Below, in pieces: positions 54,265 through 64,000 of a stretch of 64,000 bases of DNA. The stretch comes from Actinomycetota bacterium (GTDB lineage Bacteria; Actinomycetota; Thermoleophilia; Gaiellales; F1-60-MAGs149), in the NCBI GenBank assembly GCA_026392355.1, contig JAPLCF010000031.1, forward strand, positions 1 to 64,000, given 5' to 3'. The stretch's first letter is position 1, and every line of letters starts with the position of its first letter. The position numbers were made by a program, and so were the translations under genes. Under the pieces are notes generated by a model, which ran no database searches, was not told the origin of the DNA, and was given only the letters and a program-made list of their open reading frames with translations.

Positions 54265-55413
54265 ATGCGCAATCGCATCCTGCTCACGCTGCTGCTCGCT
54301 CTGATCGTCGCTGCCGTCGCCGCGCCGGCACAGGCGGCCACGACGGGATGCGACCTCACCGGCGACACCCGCCGCGCCAATGACTGCATCACGCACTCCC
54401 ATGTCGGCGCCACGGCCGACGGCCGGATGCGTCCCGGCGACACGATCACGATCCGCCAGCGCATCGCCGATTCGCTGCGCGGGCGCCCGCTGGTCGTTGA
54501 GGTGCAGATGCGGCGCGTTGCTCGCGACGGGAAGAAGGGGCCATGGGTTGGTCTCCGCCGCTCGCGCTGGTCCGCGGCCGATTCGGCAGCCCACGCGACC
54601 CGCACGATCGACGTCTGCCGTGCGAAGCTCGCCGGGCGTTACGAGTTCCGCACCGCGGTTCGTGTGCCGCGCTCGGGGCTGATGGGTCGCACAGCGCGCC
54701 AGGTCACGGGAGAGATCGCCGTTAGTGCGCCGACGATGGTGGCGTTGCCGCAGGGGGTGTTCTCCGGCGCGTGTCCGAACTCGCCGGACGACGAGATGAT
54801 CATCGAGTACTTCAATCAGATCGAATTCAGCGAGGACATCTACTTCAACATCATCGACCAGGGGACGTCATTCGCGCTCTCGCTGAGCTGCCCCCCGCAG
54901 CAGTCCCCGGACTTCCCGCCGCCCGCGTTTGGCATGTACATGGGGCTTCATGGCGCGCAGTCTGGTGTCGCATGCAACGGAAGTGCCTTGATTTTTGACA
55001 AGGCGACGCTAAATCGCGGCGGGTATTACGGGTGTGGAATGCGAGGAATGTTGCCGATGTGCACCTTCGATATCTTCGCCTACAACGAGATCACGCAGGC
55101 CATCTTCAGCGACACGCTGCTACAGGTCACGTTCCCGGGCATCACCACCGCGTATACCCCCAGCACCGACCCGTCTAAGTGGCCGACCACGACGATCATC
55201 CCGAATCTCAACCCGGCCACGCTCCCGCTCTGCCCGTCGAATTTCAATCCCTGCGTGCTGGAAGGCACCTGCACGCTGACGTCGTCGAAGACCGGTTCGC
55301 TCACGCTTTGCGACAGTGCGGACGGCTCGTCGTGCACCGCTCCGCCGGTGAACAACACGTACTCCTACAACGAGAACGTGTATTTCCAGACGGCCATCCA
55401 GGCGCCGGCCTAG
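54265..55413 (+). CDS. Secreted protein of unknown function, Cys-rich (382 aa)
   Basis: Not recognised. Signal peptide MRNRILLTLLLALIVAAVAA with cleavage at AQA-A, then an N-terminal beta-rich domain (about 25-155) with basic and hydrophobic alternation, and a C-terminal domain with about a dozen Cys (for example SCPPQQSPDF, YYGCGMRGMLPMC, CNGSALIFDK, LCPSNFNPCVLEGTC) that suggests several disulfides. The second half has noticeably lower G+C than the first. Leaderless start at ATG 54265. Followed by a classical terminator. Confidence 0.75.
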   Translation: MRNRILLTLLLALIVAAVAAPAQAATTGCDLTGDTRRANDCITHSHVGATADGRMRPGDTITIRQRIADSLRGRPLVVEVQMRRVARDGKKGPWVGLRRSRWSAADSAAHATRTIDVCRAKLAGRYEFRTAVRVPRSGLMGRTARQVTGEIAVSAPTMVALPQGVFSGACPNSPDDEMIIEYFNQIEFSEDIYFNIIDQGTSFALSLSCPPQQSPDFPPPAFGMYMGLHGAQSGVACNGSALIFDKATLNRGGYYGCGMRGMLPMCTFDIFAYNEITQAIFSDTLLQVTFPGITTAYTPSTDPSKWPTTTIIPNLNPATLPLCPSNFNPCVLEGTCTLTSSKTGSLTLCDSADGSSCTAPPVNNTYSYNENVYFQTAIQAPA

Positions 55414-55427
55414 CTGTTCTGCTCATG

Positions 55428-55450
55428 AGAACCCGTGAGACGGTTCTTTT
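55428..55450 (+). terminator. Intrinsic terminator after the secreted-protein gene
   Basis: AGAACC (55428-55433) pairs with GGTTCT (55442-55447), with an 8-nt loop and a T-run to 55450. It starts 15 bp after the stop codon. This is the most classical Rho-independent terminator in the window. Confidence 0.75.
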
Positions 55451-55453
55451 GTC

Positions 55454-55577
55454 GATCGGGTGTGGATGTTCCAAAGGGGTCAGACCCTTTTGGAACATGA
55501 GCGACGCTGTCGGCCTGCCGTGAACGGCTGAGATGTTCCAAAAGGGTCTGACCCCTTTGGAACATCCACACCCGATC
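55454..55577. repeat. Large perfect inverted repeat, 45-bp arms, with nested palindromes
   Basis: Arms 55454-55498 and 55533-55577 are perfect reverse complements, separated by 34 nt. Each arm itself contains a near-palindrome, ATGTTCCAAA to TTTGGAACAT around GGGTCAGACCC. The element fills the convergent gap between the secreted-protein and thioesterase genes. The GGGGTCAGACCCC-type core resembles REP-like/MITE elements seen in various bacteria; no transposase is nearby. Confidence 0.9.
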
Positions 55578-55644
55578 ACCGCCACGAAGCGCGTTGGCGC
55601 GTGACGTCGCAGAGGTTCATGTGCTGAACACCTGGCTGCCCAGG

Positions 55645-56064
55645 TCAGGCGACGATCGACGCCACGAGCCGTGCCCGCAGGTCGTCGGGCAGGCGCTTCG
55701 ACTCGGTGTGCTCGGGATTGGTGTGCACGAGCACGCCGCGCGCACTGGCGCACAGGCGGTCGTCGCTCGAAGCGTGCACGGTCTCGCGCAGCGTGATCGA
55801 CGAGTTGCCGACGCTCTCGACCTCGACCTGCACGATCGCGTCGCCGTCCTCCTGCGTCATCTGCGAGACGAAGTCAATCGAGACGTGGCGCACGACGAAC
55901 TCGGTCAGCTCGGTGATGCCCTCACCGAGTGCGTTCTCCAGCCACGCGTCGCGGCCCTCCTCGAGGTAGTTGAGGAAGACGGCGTTGTTGACGTGGTTGA
56001 AGCCGTCGAGGTCGCGCCAGCGGATGGGCACGACCTTGCGGCCGGGTTCGATCGGGGTGGTCAT
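55645..56064 (-). CDS. Acyl-CoA thioesterase, 4-hydroxybenzoyl-CoA thioesterase family
   Basis: 139 residues, hotdog fold. The motif RWRDLDGFNHVNNAVFLNYLEEGR holds the catalytic Asp (first Asp in the RDLD region) and the N-H-V-N-N signature of YbgC/4HBT enzymes. Hydrolyses an acyl-CoA; specificity unknown. Start ATG overlaps the stop of the phzF-like gene, forming a two-gene operon. Confidence 0.9.
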   Translation of the reverse strand: MTTPIEPGRKVVPIRWRDLDGFNHVNNAVFLNYLEEGRDAWLENALGEGITELTEFVVRHVSIDFVSQMTQEDGDAIVQVEVESVGNSSITLRETVHASSDDRLCASARGVLVHTNPEHTESKRLPDDLRARLVASIVA

Positions 56065-56882
56065 AGCTGGAATTCTCCCCGGGCGACCACCCGGCACGAG
56101 CCGCCGACACGCGGCGCCTCGCCCGGTGCGACATCGACCTCGATGTAGGAGGGGCGCAGCATCTCGACGCCCTGCAGCATCGTGATGCGCCCGGGCTCCA
56201 CGACACCGCTCTGCAAGAGGTGCGCACCGAGTGCACCAGCGGCGGAGCCGGTAGCAGGGTCTTCCCAGATGCCGTCGAGCGGCGAGAACATGCGCGTGCG
56301 CATGATGCCGTCCTGCTCGGGCGCCCACAGGTAGATGGTGTGCATGTTGTACTCGGCGAGCGCCTGCATGTTGGGCGTGGCCTTCGACACGTCGGCGACG
56401 GGGCAGAGCAGGTGATTGATGCCGTTGGCGGCCTTGGCTGGCTCGCCGATCAGCGGCACGCCAAGCGCGCGGCCGAGTTCCTCGACATTCACGTCGGCCG
56501 GGCCGATAAGTGGGTCGGGCTGCGTCATGCGTCCGCCGACTAGCGTGCCGCCCTCGCGCTCGATCTCGACAGGAATGATGCCCATACCGGTCTCGAAGCC
56601 GATCAGGTGGATCGGCGTGGCGCGCGCAATCACCCAGGCCGACCCGAGCACCGGGTGCCCGGCAAAGGGGATCTCCTCGGCGGGCGTGAAGATGCGCAGC
56701 CGTGCTGTGCCGCCCTCGGTCGCGCGCTGCAGAAACGTCGTCTCCGACAGATTCGTCTCGCGCGCGAGCGCCTGCATCGTGTTGTCGTCGAGGCCGTCGG
56801 CGCCGGTGAAGACCGCGAGCGGATTGCCCTCAAGCGGGGTGGCAGTGAAGACGTCGACGATCACGTAGCGAAGCGTGCGCAT
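56061..56882 (-). CDS. PhzF-family isomerase/epimerase-like protein
   Basis: 273 residues, diaminopimelate-epimerase fold. The catalytic Glu is E47 in NLSETTF; EIPFAGHPVLGSA and DPATGSAAGALGAHL are the two glycine-rich loops of the family. PhzF isomerises a dihydroanthranilate in phenazine synthesis, but no other phz gene is here and most family members have other, unknown substrates. TATCGT (minus strand, 56889-56894) ends 6 nt before the ATG. Diverges from the toxin-antitoxin pair. Confidence 0.88.
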   Translation of the reverse strand: MRTLRYVIVDVFTATPLEGNPLAVFTGADGLDDNTMQALARETNLSETTFLQRATEGGTARLRIFTPAEEIPFAGHPVLGSAWVIARATPIHLIGFETGMGIIPVEIEREGGTLVGGRMTQPDPLIGPADVNVEELGRALGVPLIGEPAKAANGINHLLCPVADVSKATPNMQALAEYNMHTIYLWAPEQDGIMRTRMFSPLDGIWEDPATGSAAGALGAHLLQSGVVEPGRITMLQGVEMLRPSYIEVDVAPGEAPRVGGSCRVVARGEFQL

Positions 56883-56906
56883 GTCGGCACGATACCGCGC
56901 ACCCCT

Positions 56907-56928
56907 GTGTAGCGTTTTGCACTACACT
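56907..56928 (+). promoter_or_regulatory. Toxin-antitoxin promoter and operator
   Basis: GTGTAG (56907-56912) and CTACAC (56922-56927) form an inverted repeat with a 9-nt spacer. Its right arm overlaps the -10 box TACACT (56923-56928), which ends 7 nt before the antitoxin ATG. Binding of the antitoxin or complex here would block the promoter. Confidence 0.6.
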
Positions 56929-56935
56929 GCGCTGC

Positions 56936-57349
56936 ATGGCCACTCCACTTAGCCTCCGCTTCAAGGAAGACACCCTCCAGCGCCTCTATTTCCAGGCCAA
57001 GCTGGCAGGTGTGCCGCCGCGCACGCTCGCCCAGCGGATGGTCGAAGAGGCGCTGCGCATGACGGAGCACCCGCTGATCGACTTCACCGACAACGGTGCT
57101 GCGCGACGGGCGCGCGTGCGCGGCACGGGCATCGAGGTGTGGGAGATGATCGACATCGTCAAGGCACACAACGGCGACCTCGCAGCAGCTGCCGAGAGCA
57201 CGGACAAGCCGATCGGAGTGGTCGAGGCAGCGGTTGCGTACTACGGCGACTATCCGGACGACATCGACGACCTGGTCGAAGCGAACCGCGCCTTCTCCGA
57301 GCGCGAGCGGGCCGCGTATCGCGCCGGGTTGGAGCGCCTCGCCGGTTGA
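56936..57349 (+). CDS. DUF433-type antitoxin
   Basis: 137 residues. The N-terminal part (SLRFKEDTLQRLYFQAKLAG, then AQRMVEEALRM) looks like a ribbon-helix-helix or similar DNA-binding unit; the C-terminal half (VRGTGIEVWEMIDIVKAHNGDLA...AAVAYYGDYPDDIDDLV) is the DUF433 winged-helix-like antitoxin domain. It should neutralise the toxin encoded next and repress the shared promoter. Start ATG 56936 is leaderless. Confidence 0.82.
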   Translation: MATPLSLRFKEDTLQRLYFQAKLAGVPPRTLAQRMVEEALRMTEHPLIDFTDNGAARRARVRGTGIEVWEMIDIVKAHNGDLAAAAESTDKPIGVVEAAVAYYGDYPDDIDDLVEANRAFSERERAAYRAGLERLAG

Positions 57350-57684
57350 GGCTGCTCCTCGACGCGATGCTTTCGGCCAAGCTGGCGGGCATGCTGCGCG
57401 AGCGAGGCATTGATGCCGAGGCGATCGACGGCCGGCGCGAGCTCGAGGGATTGTCGGACGATGCGGTGCTGGAGTGGGGACGAGTTGAGCGGCGCGTCAT
57501 CGTGACACGGAATAACCGACATTTCTGCGAGCGCGGACGGCGCGCCATTTGGGAGGGCACGGGGCACGGAGGGTTGATCCTCCTGCAGGAGCGTGGCCCG
57601 GCGATGGGCGTCTTGATCGCGGAGCTGGAGAGACTGGGCGAGGAGTTCCCCGGCGACCACGACCTCCACAACCGCGAGGTCTAG
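57346..57684 (+). CDS. DUF5615-type PIN-like toxin
   Basis: 112 residues. MRLLLDAMLSAKLAGMLRERG at the N-terminus contains the first acidic residue of the PIN-like fold, followed by LSDDAVLEWG and RRVIVTRNNRHF, the family's conserved core. PIN-like toxins are nucleases; this subgroup is predicted, not proven. Here the expected Asp after VTR is Asn. The start is TTG 57346, overlapping the antitoxin stop (TTGA), so translation depends on the antitoxin gene. A rare start may keep toxin levels low. Confidence 0.8.
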   Translation: MRLLLDAMLSAKLAGMLRERGIDAEAIDGRRELEGLSDDAVLEWGRVERRVIVTRNNRHFCERGRRAIWEGTGHGGLILLQERGPAMGVLIAELERLGEEFPGDHDLHNREV

Positions 57685-57697
57685 CTCTAGCGCAAAT

Positions 57698-57716
57698 TTC
57701 TAGGAACGCCTAGAAT
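57698..57716 (+). promoter_or_regulatory. DtxR/MntR-like operator over the Nramp promoter
   Basis: TTCTAGG (57698-57704) and CCTAGAA (57709-57715) form a 7-bp inverted repeat with a 4-nt spacer, similar in form to DtxR-family boxes. The -10 box TAGAAT (57711-57716) lies inside the right arm and ends 6 nt before GTG 57723. Metal-dependent repression is the likely logic. Confidence 0.6.
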
Positions 57717-57722
57717 TCCGAT

Positions 57723-59045
<1,323 letters not shown>

Positions 59046-59151
59046 GCTAATTTCAGCTCGCTGCAGTGGGCTGGATCACTGAAGCGGCGAGCCACAGCGC
59101 CCATGGGGGGATACCCCGACATTTGGGCACACATGTGAAAGCACTGTCACC

Positions 59152-59157
59152 TACCGT
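59152..59157 (+). promoter_or_regulatory. -10 box of the giant surface-protein gene
   Basis: TACCGT, ending 6 nt before TTG 59164 and 12 nt before ATG 59170. The gap 59046-59151 otherwise shows only a weak GGGGG-ATA-CCCC hairpin. Confidence 0.45.
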
Positions 59158-59163
59158 TTTGGC

Positions 59164-62100
59164 TTGTATATGCCGTTTTCGGCCCAGGATCGTCCGGAAG
59201 GCAAACCGCCATTCCGGGTCGGAGCACCCCGGTGCTCCCGCTTCGCGTTGGCCTTCATCGCCACGCTGGTCGCGGCGTGCGCGTTTGCGCTGCCAGCGCA
59301 GGCGGCGGACGACACGGCGCTATCGCTGAACGGCACGTCGCAGTACGTCTCATCGACGAGCTCGATCTTCGCATCGAACACGACGTTCACGTACGAAGCC
59401 TGGGTTCGTATTACGAGCACGAGCACGTGCGGTACCGCGGGGTACTGCTGGATTGTGGGACGCGATGGCGATGCCGGCATCGCCATCCGCGGTGGTACTT
59501 ACCACTGGTACTTGTACACCAGCGCCGGCTGGACCACCTGGCTCGACTCGGGCGTTCCGGCCCGTGCAGGGGAGTGGGCGCATGTCGCGCTTGTGCGCTC
59601 GACGACATCGGCCTGGCTGCGGATCAACGGCACGACCGTCGACACGCGAACAGGGCTTGGAGCGTCGGTTTCGGCCTACTCGAGCAACATGTCCGGCTAC
59701 CCGTTCCGCGTCGGTCTTGTGGGCTTGACGAGCACGACGAATTACTTCCCTGGAAGCATCGACGAGGTGCGGTACTGGACCACGGCGCGAACCGAGGCAC
59801 AGATCCAAACGGATATGCGCACGTGGGGGCCGGCCAATGCGACGGGCCTCGTCGGCTACTGGGACTTCAACGACGGCTCGGGGGCGACCGCTGCGAACCG
59901 CGTCACGGGAGCTGCGGCGGGATCGGCCCTGACGATCACCGGGTCGCCGTCGTGGGTCGACACGAAGACGTCGGCTACGAGCGGCGGTCGTACCGTGGTC
60001 ACGTTCCCGCGCTCGTACCTCACCTCCGACGGCGGCTGGACAGCGCCGACCGGCGTCACGAGCGTGGACTACCTCGTGGTCGCCGGCGGTGGCGGCGGTG
60101 GCGCGTGGGTCGGTGGTGGTGGCGGCGGCGGTGGTGTGCTGCAGGGAACAAAGACCGTCACGACCGCGGCCAACACGGTGACGGTCGGCATGGGTGGCCT
60201 CGGCACGCTCTGGGGAACCGCCAGCACGACGGTCGCGGCTCGGTCCGGTACGAACGGCCTATCATCGATCTTCACCGACCAGACGGCGATCGGCGGCGGT
60301 CTCGGCGGCAGTTACAGCGGCACGCCCGCCGCCGCTACCGGCGGTTCGGGTGGCGGCGCCGGTTTCTCGTCGGGCAATGGCGCAGGCACGGGCTCGGGCG
60401 CCACGCGCCAGGGCTTTGTCGGCGGCATCGGCACGGCGGCAGGAGCCTTCCCCGCCGGTGGCGGCGGCGGCGCGGGGGCGGTCGGCGGCAACGCATCAGG
60501 ATCGACCGGCGGCTCTGGCGGCGCCGGACGCCCGTCGTCGATCGCCGGCACGTCGGCGCGCTACGGCGGCGGCGGTGGTGGCGGCGTGCACTCCGTCGGA
60601 ACCGTGGGCACCGGCACGGACGGCGGTGGCAATGGCGCGACGTACACGACGGCGAAGGCGGGCAGCGGCACGATCGGCACCGGTGGTGGTGGCGGCGGTG
60701 GTGGCAACCCGAACACCTTCGCCTCCGAGGGCGGCAACGGCGGCTCGGGCACGGTGATCCTCTCCTACGCCGACCCCGCCGGGCCCGTGACGATCCCGAC
60801 CGATCTCTCGCGCAGCTTCGGCGGTACGCCCGATACGGTCTACGTCGCCGATCAGGCCGGCGTCGACCTGGCAGGCACGTTCACCTTCGAGGCATGGGTG
60901 CGGCCGTCGAACGCGACGGGCCTTCAGAGCCTGTTCCGCAAGCAGGACGCGTACACGATCGGTATCGACTCGGGCGTCTTGAAGTACGCGCTGAACGGCA
61001 CGCTCTCGCCCCCGTGGTTGTGGCAGTCCACCGACCTATCCATCCCCACCGGGTCGTGGACCCACATCGCGTTCGTCAAGGACGGCACGACCGTGTCGGT
61101 TTACCTCAACGGGAGCGCCACGGCGTCGTTCACGGGCTCGACCGGTGTGCCGGCGACGCTGCAGAACACCGCGTACCCCCTGTACGTCGGCGCCAACGGC
61201 GCGACCTGCACCGTGCCGATGGCGGTGTGCGACACCGCGGGCGCCGAGTTCTACAGCGGGCTTATCAGCGAGTTCCGCCTCTGGTCGACCGCGCGCACCG
61301 GTGCGCAGATCGCCAGCGCGTACAACAAGCGGCTGGCGTCGAACCTGCTGACGTTCCCGTTCGACGAGCCGTCGGGCACTGTCGCCTACAACACGGCGCT
61401 CACGGGCGGCAGTGCGCTCAATGGCACCTACAGCGGCACTGCCTCGTCGGCCACGATCCCGACGCTGTCGTCCCCGACCACCTTCGCCACCACAGACGTG
61501 GCGGCGTTCAGCGGCTTTCTCCCGGCGTACGACGCGGCGGGCGACGTCACCTTCGCGGTCGGCAGCCAGGGAACCAAGGGCTCCGTCGCGATCACCTCGG
61601 CGACCGGTGCCTTCACCTACACACCAACGACGAACTCGACGGGCCTCGACGCTTTCACCTACACCGCCACACGTGGCAGTACGACGTCGGCGGCGCAGTC
61701 GATCGGTGCCAGCATCACGGATGCCACTGCGCCGACAGTATCGAGCTTTACGTCGGCGGCCACATCGCCGACGAATTCCTCGAGCATCACGTACACCCTG
61801 ACGTTCTCGGAGTCCGTAACGGGTGTCGCAGCAGGCGACTTTTCTAATGCCGGCAACGCGACGGGCTGTGTGTACGCGCCGGGTACCGACAGCGGGACGA
61901 CGCGTACGGTCACGATCAGCAGCTGCTCGGAGGGCACCGTCGTGCCGCAGTTTGCGAGTGGGGGCGCCACCGATACGGCGGGCAATACGGGGCCGGCCTC
62001 GGCTGCCGCTGGCTCGTCGCTCTTGATCGACCGCACGGCGCCGACTGCGACGCTCACCGCTGTCACCTCGTCGCCAACGAACGCGTCGTCGATTGAGTAC

Positions 62101-64000
62101 ACGCTGACGTTCTCTGAGTCGGTCACGGGTGTGGCTGCCGGTGACTTCACGCAGACGGGTACGGCGACGGGCTGTGTCTTCGCGCCGGGCACCGACTCGG
62201 GCAACACGCGCACGGTCACGCTGACGAGCTGCTCGGGGGGCACCGTGATTCCGCACTTCGCCGCGAATGGCGCGACCGATGCGGCTGGCAATACCGGTCC
62301 GGCGACGATCGCTGACGGGCCGACGATTACGCGCGACATCACGGCGCCGACGGTGTCGTCGTTCACGGCGGTCACGGCGACGCCGACGAATGCCACATCG
62401 CTGTCGTACACGCTGACGTTCTCCGAGGCCGTGACCGGTGTCGCGGCGGGCGACTTCTCGAATACGGGTTCGGCGACGTCGTGCGCCTTTGATCCGGGGA
62501 CCGACTCGGGCACGTCGCGCACCATCACCGTGACCGGCTGCTCTGAGGGCACCGTCATCCCCCGCCTCGCGGTGGGCGCGGTGGTTGATGCGGCATCGAA
62601 CACCGGCCCGGCGTCGGCTGCCACCGGAGCGACGATTACGCGTGACACGACGGCGCCGACCGTGTCGTCGTTTACCGCTGTAACCTCGTCGCCGACGAAC
62701 GCGGCCTCTGTTGTCTTCACGTTGACGTTCTCGGAAGCGGTCACGGGCGTGGCGGCGGGCGACTTCTCGAACACGGGCACGGCGACGGGCTGCTCGTTCT
62801 CGGCTGGTACCGACTCGGGCGCGTCGCGCACGGTCACGATCAGCAGCTGCTCGGAGGGCACCGGGCCGCGGCGGCGACCTCCGGCACCACGATCACGATC
62901 GACCGCACCGCACCGACGGCAGCGATCACGGCCGTCACCGCGACGCCGACCAACGCCACGTCGGTCGTCTACACGCTGACGTTCTCCGAGTCGGTCACGG
63001 GCGTCGCGGCCGACGACTTCACACAGACGGGCACGGCGACGAACTGCGTGTTCGCGCCGGGCACCGACTCGGGCAACACGCGCACGGTCACGCTGACGAG
63101 CTGCTCGGCGGGCACGATCATCCCGCACATCGCCGCGAACGGTGCGACCGATGCGGCGGGTAACACCAGCCCGACCACGATCGCCGACGGTCCGACGATC
63201 ACGCGCGATACGACCGCGCCGTCGGTGTCGTCGTTCACGGCGGTGACCGCGTCGCCGACGAATGCGACGTCGCTCAGCTATACGCTGACGTTCTCCGAGG
63301 CGGTCACGGGTTTGGCGGCTAGCGACTTCTCGAATACGGGTTCGGCAACGTCGTGCGCCTTCGATCCGGGGACCGACTCGGGCACGTCGCGCACCGTCAC
63401 CGTGACCGGCTGCTCTGAGGGCACCGTCATTTCGCGCCTCGCCGTCAACGCGGTCACGGACGCGGCCGGTAACACTGGCCCGGCTTCGGCTGCCACCGGA
63501 GCGACGATCACGCGTGACACGACCGCGCCGACCGTGTCGTCGTTCACGGCTGTGACTGCGTCGCCGACCAACCTTTCATCGCTCACGTACACGCTGACGT
63601 TCTCCGAGTCGATCACGGGTGTCGCGGCCGGGGACTTCTCGAACACGGGGACCGCGACGTCGTGTGTGTTCGCGCCGGGTACGGATTCGGGTACGTCGCG
63701 CACGGTGACTGTGAGCGGCTGCTCCGAAGGTACGATCGTTCCGCGTTATGCGGCCGATGGTGCGGCTGATGCGGCAGGCAACACCGGCCCGGCGGCGGTG
63801 GCTGACGGCGCGACGATCACGCGCGATGCGAGCGCGCCGACGGTGTCGTCGTTCACCTCGGCCGTGTCGTCGCCGACGAACGCGTCGAGCATCGCCTACA
63901 CGCTCACCTTCTCCGAGGCGGTCACGGGTGTGGCGGCCGGCGACTTCTCGAACACGGGTACGGCGATGTCGTGCGCGTTCGCGCCGGGCACCGATTCGGG
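59164..64000 (+). CDS. Giant secreted LamG / glycine-rich / Ig-repeat protein, frameshifted, 3' end outside window
   Basis: Order of parts: signal peptide (RFALAFIATLVAACAFALPA, cleavage near AQA-A); a first LamG/concanavalin-like domain (about 45-270); a glycine-rich domain with runs of Gly (about 280-535, starting WTAPTGVTSVDYLVVAGG); a second LamG domain (about 540-745); a cadherin/VCBS-like domain; then tandem Ig-like repeats of about 102 residues from 61730. It is probably an adhesin or matrix protein. The frame from 59164 ends at 62979, but a single missing base near 62865-62875 explains this: the repeats continue in another frame to base 64000. Start is TTG 59164 or ATG 59170. Confidence 0.82.
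61730..64000 (+). repeat. Tandem Ig-like domain repeats, about 306 bp each
   Basis: Eight repeats begin near 61730, 62040, 62343, 62651, 62909, 63221, 63526 and 63834. Each encodes a TAPTVSSFTxV start, SPTNxxSxxYTLTFSEsVTGVAAGDFSN, and a pair of Cys (TxCxFxPGTDSG and SCSEGT) that could form a disulfide. The fourth is about 50 bp shorter because its VVPxFAxxGATDxAGNT segment is missing, and the frameshift lies at that junction. Confidence 0.85.

Noticed and set aside
59046..59151. A riboswitch in the leader of the giant surface-protein gene
   Set aside because: No known consensus could be recognised, and the -10 box position suggests that this region is not transcribed with the gene.
59232..61847. 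An 871-codon plus-strand frame overlapping the giant surface protein
   Set aside because: Arg-rich alternative frame caused by GC-rich third positions; no domain is recognisable, whereas the other frame gives signal peptide and LamG domains.
61659..63128. A 489-codon minus-strand open frame with repeats
   Set aside because: It is the antisense of the Ig-like repeat array; its repetition comes from the plus-strand gene, and it has no start signal of its own.
61730..64000. Regular repeats that might be read as a CRISPR array
   Set aside because: The period is about 306 bp, and the repeats are coding Ig-like domains with no short repeat/spacer pattern.

Overview
The window is 64 kb of GC-rich bacterial chromosome, densely packed with genes on both strands. 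A high-GC actinobacterium, possibly of class Thermoleophilia (Solirubrobacterales/Gaiellales-like), is the best guess. The basis is codon bias, a CcmABC cytochrome c maturation operon joined to hemC and cobA-hemD, TatA/TatA/TatC, candidate futalosine-pathway menaquinone genes, and very frequent leaderless promoters. The placement is inference; no rRNA gene is present. No gene-free stretch exceeds 300 bases.

Layout. 1-9.7 kb: katG (cut at the left edge), a glutamine amidotransferase-like hydrolase, an MMPL transporter, a TerC-type membrane protein, a cyclophilin lipoprotein, an M42 aminopeptidase and a FabF-like synthase. 9.7-20.8 kb: a surface-polysaccharide locus with two phosphoglycosyl transferases, a UDP-glucuronate decarboxylase-like enzyme, a Wzz-like protein, GT4 and GT2 glycosyltransferases, a DUF418 protein, an O-antigen ligase, and a coupled ATP-grasp/KAS III pair. 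20.9-28.3 kb: membrane and secreted proteins of unknown role, an ABC-F ATPase, two paralogous small membrane proteins and an MFS transporter. 28.3-32.7 kb: one tightly overlapping operon ccmA-ccmB-ccmC-ccmD-hemC-cobA/hemD for cytochrome c maturation and tetrapyrrole synthesis; its last gene carries an in-frame TAG. 32.8-40.6 kb: an ammonia-lyase homologue lacking the usual MIO serine, a CapA-like protein, a PfkB kinase, the Tat translocase genes, an amidohydrolase, a TPR protein and tRNA-Lys(CUU). 40.7-49.9 kb: an Ntn hydrolase, an Old Yellow Enzyme, an MFS transporter, secreted proteins, two aminotransferases, a cysteine dioxygenase-like protein, moaC and a mogA/moaB-type gene. 49.9-59 kb: a broken CocE-type hydrolase with a DrrAB-like ABC exporter, a UbiA-family prenyltransferase, a PhzF/thioesterase pair, a DUF433/DUF5615-like toxin-antitoxin pair and an Nramp transporter. 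59-64 kb: a very large secreted LamG/glycine-rich/Ig-repeat protein that runs off the right edge.

Two window-wide patterns stand out. First, about two dozen operon-leading genes have a TANNNT hexamer ending exactly 6 or 7 nt before the start codon, the signature of leaderless mRNAs; Shine-Dalgarno motifs are mostly seen elsewhere. Second, several intergenic gaps hold large palindromes. Two convergent gaps, each exactly 70 bp, carry the same two-hairpin module with centres 37 bp apart and a compensatory base-pair change between copies.

Three genes (cobA-hemD, cocE, and the giant repeat protein) carry lesions. These could be real mutations or assembly errors; the sequence alone cannot tell.
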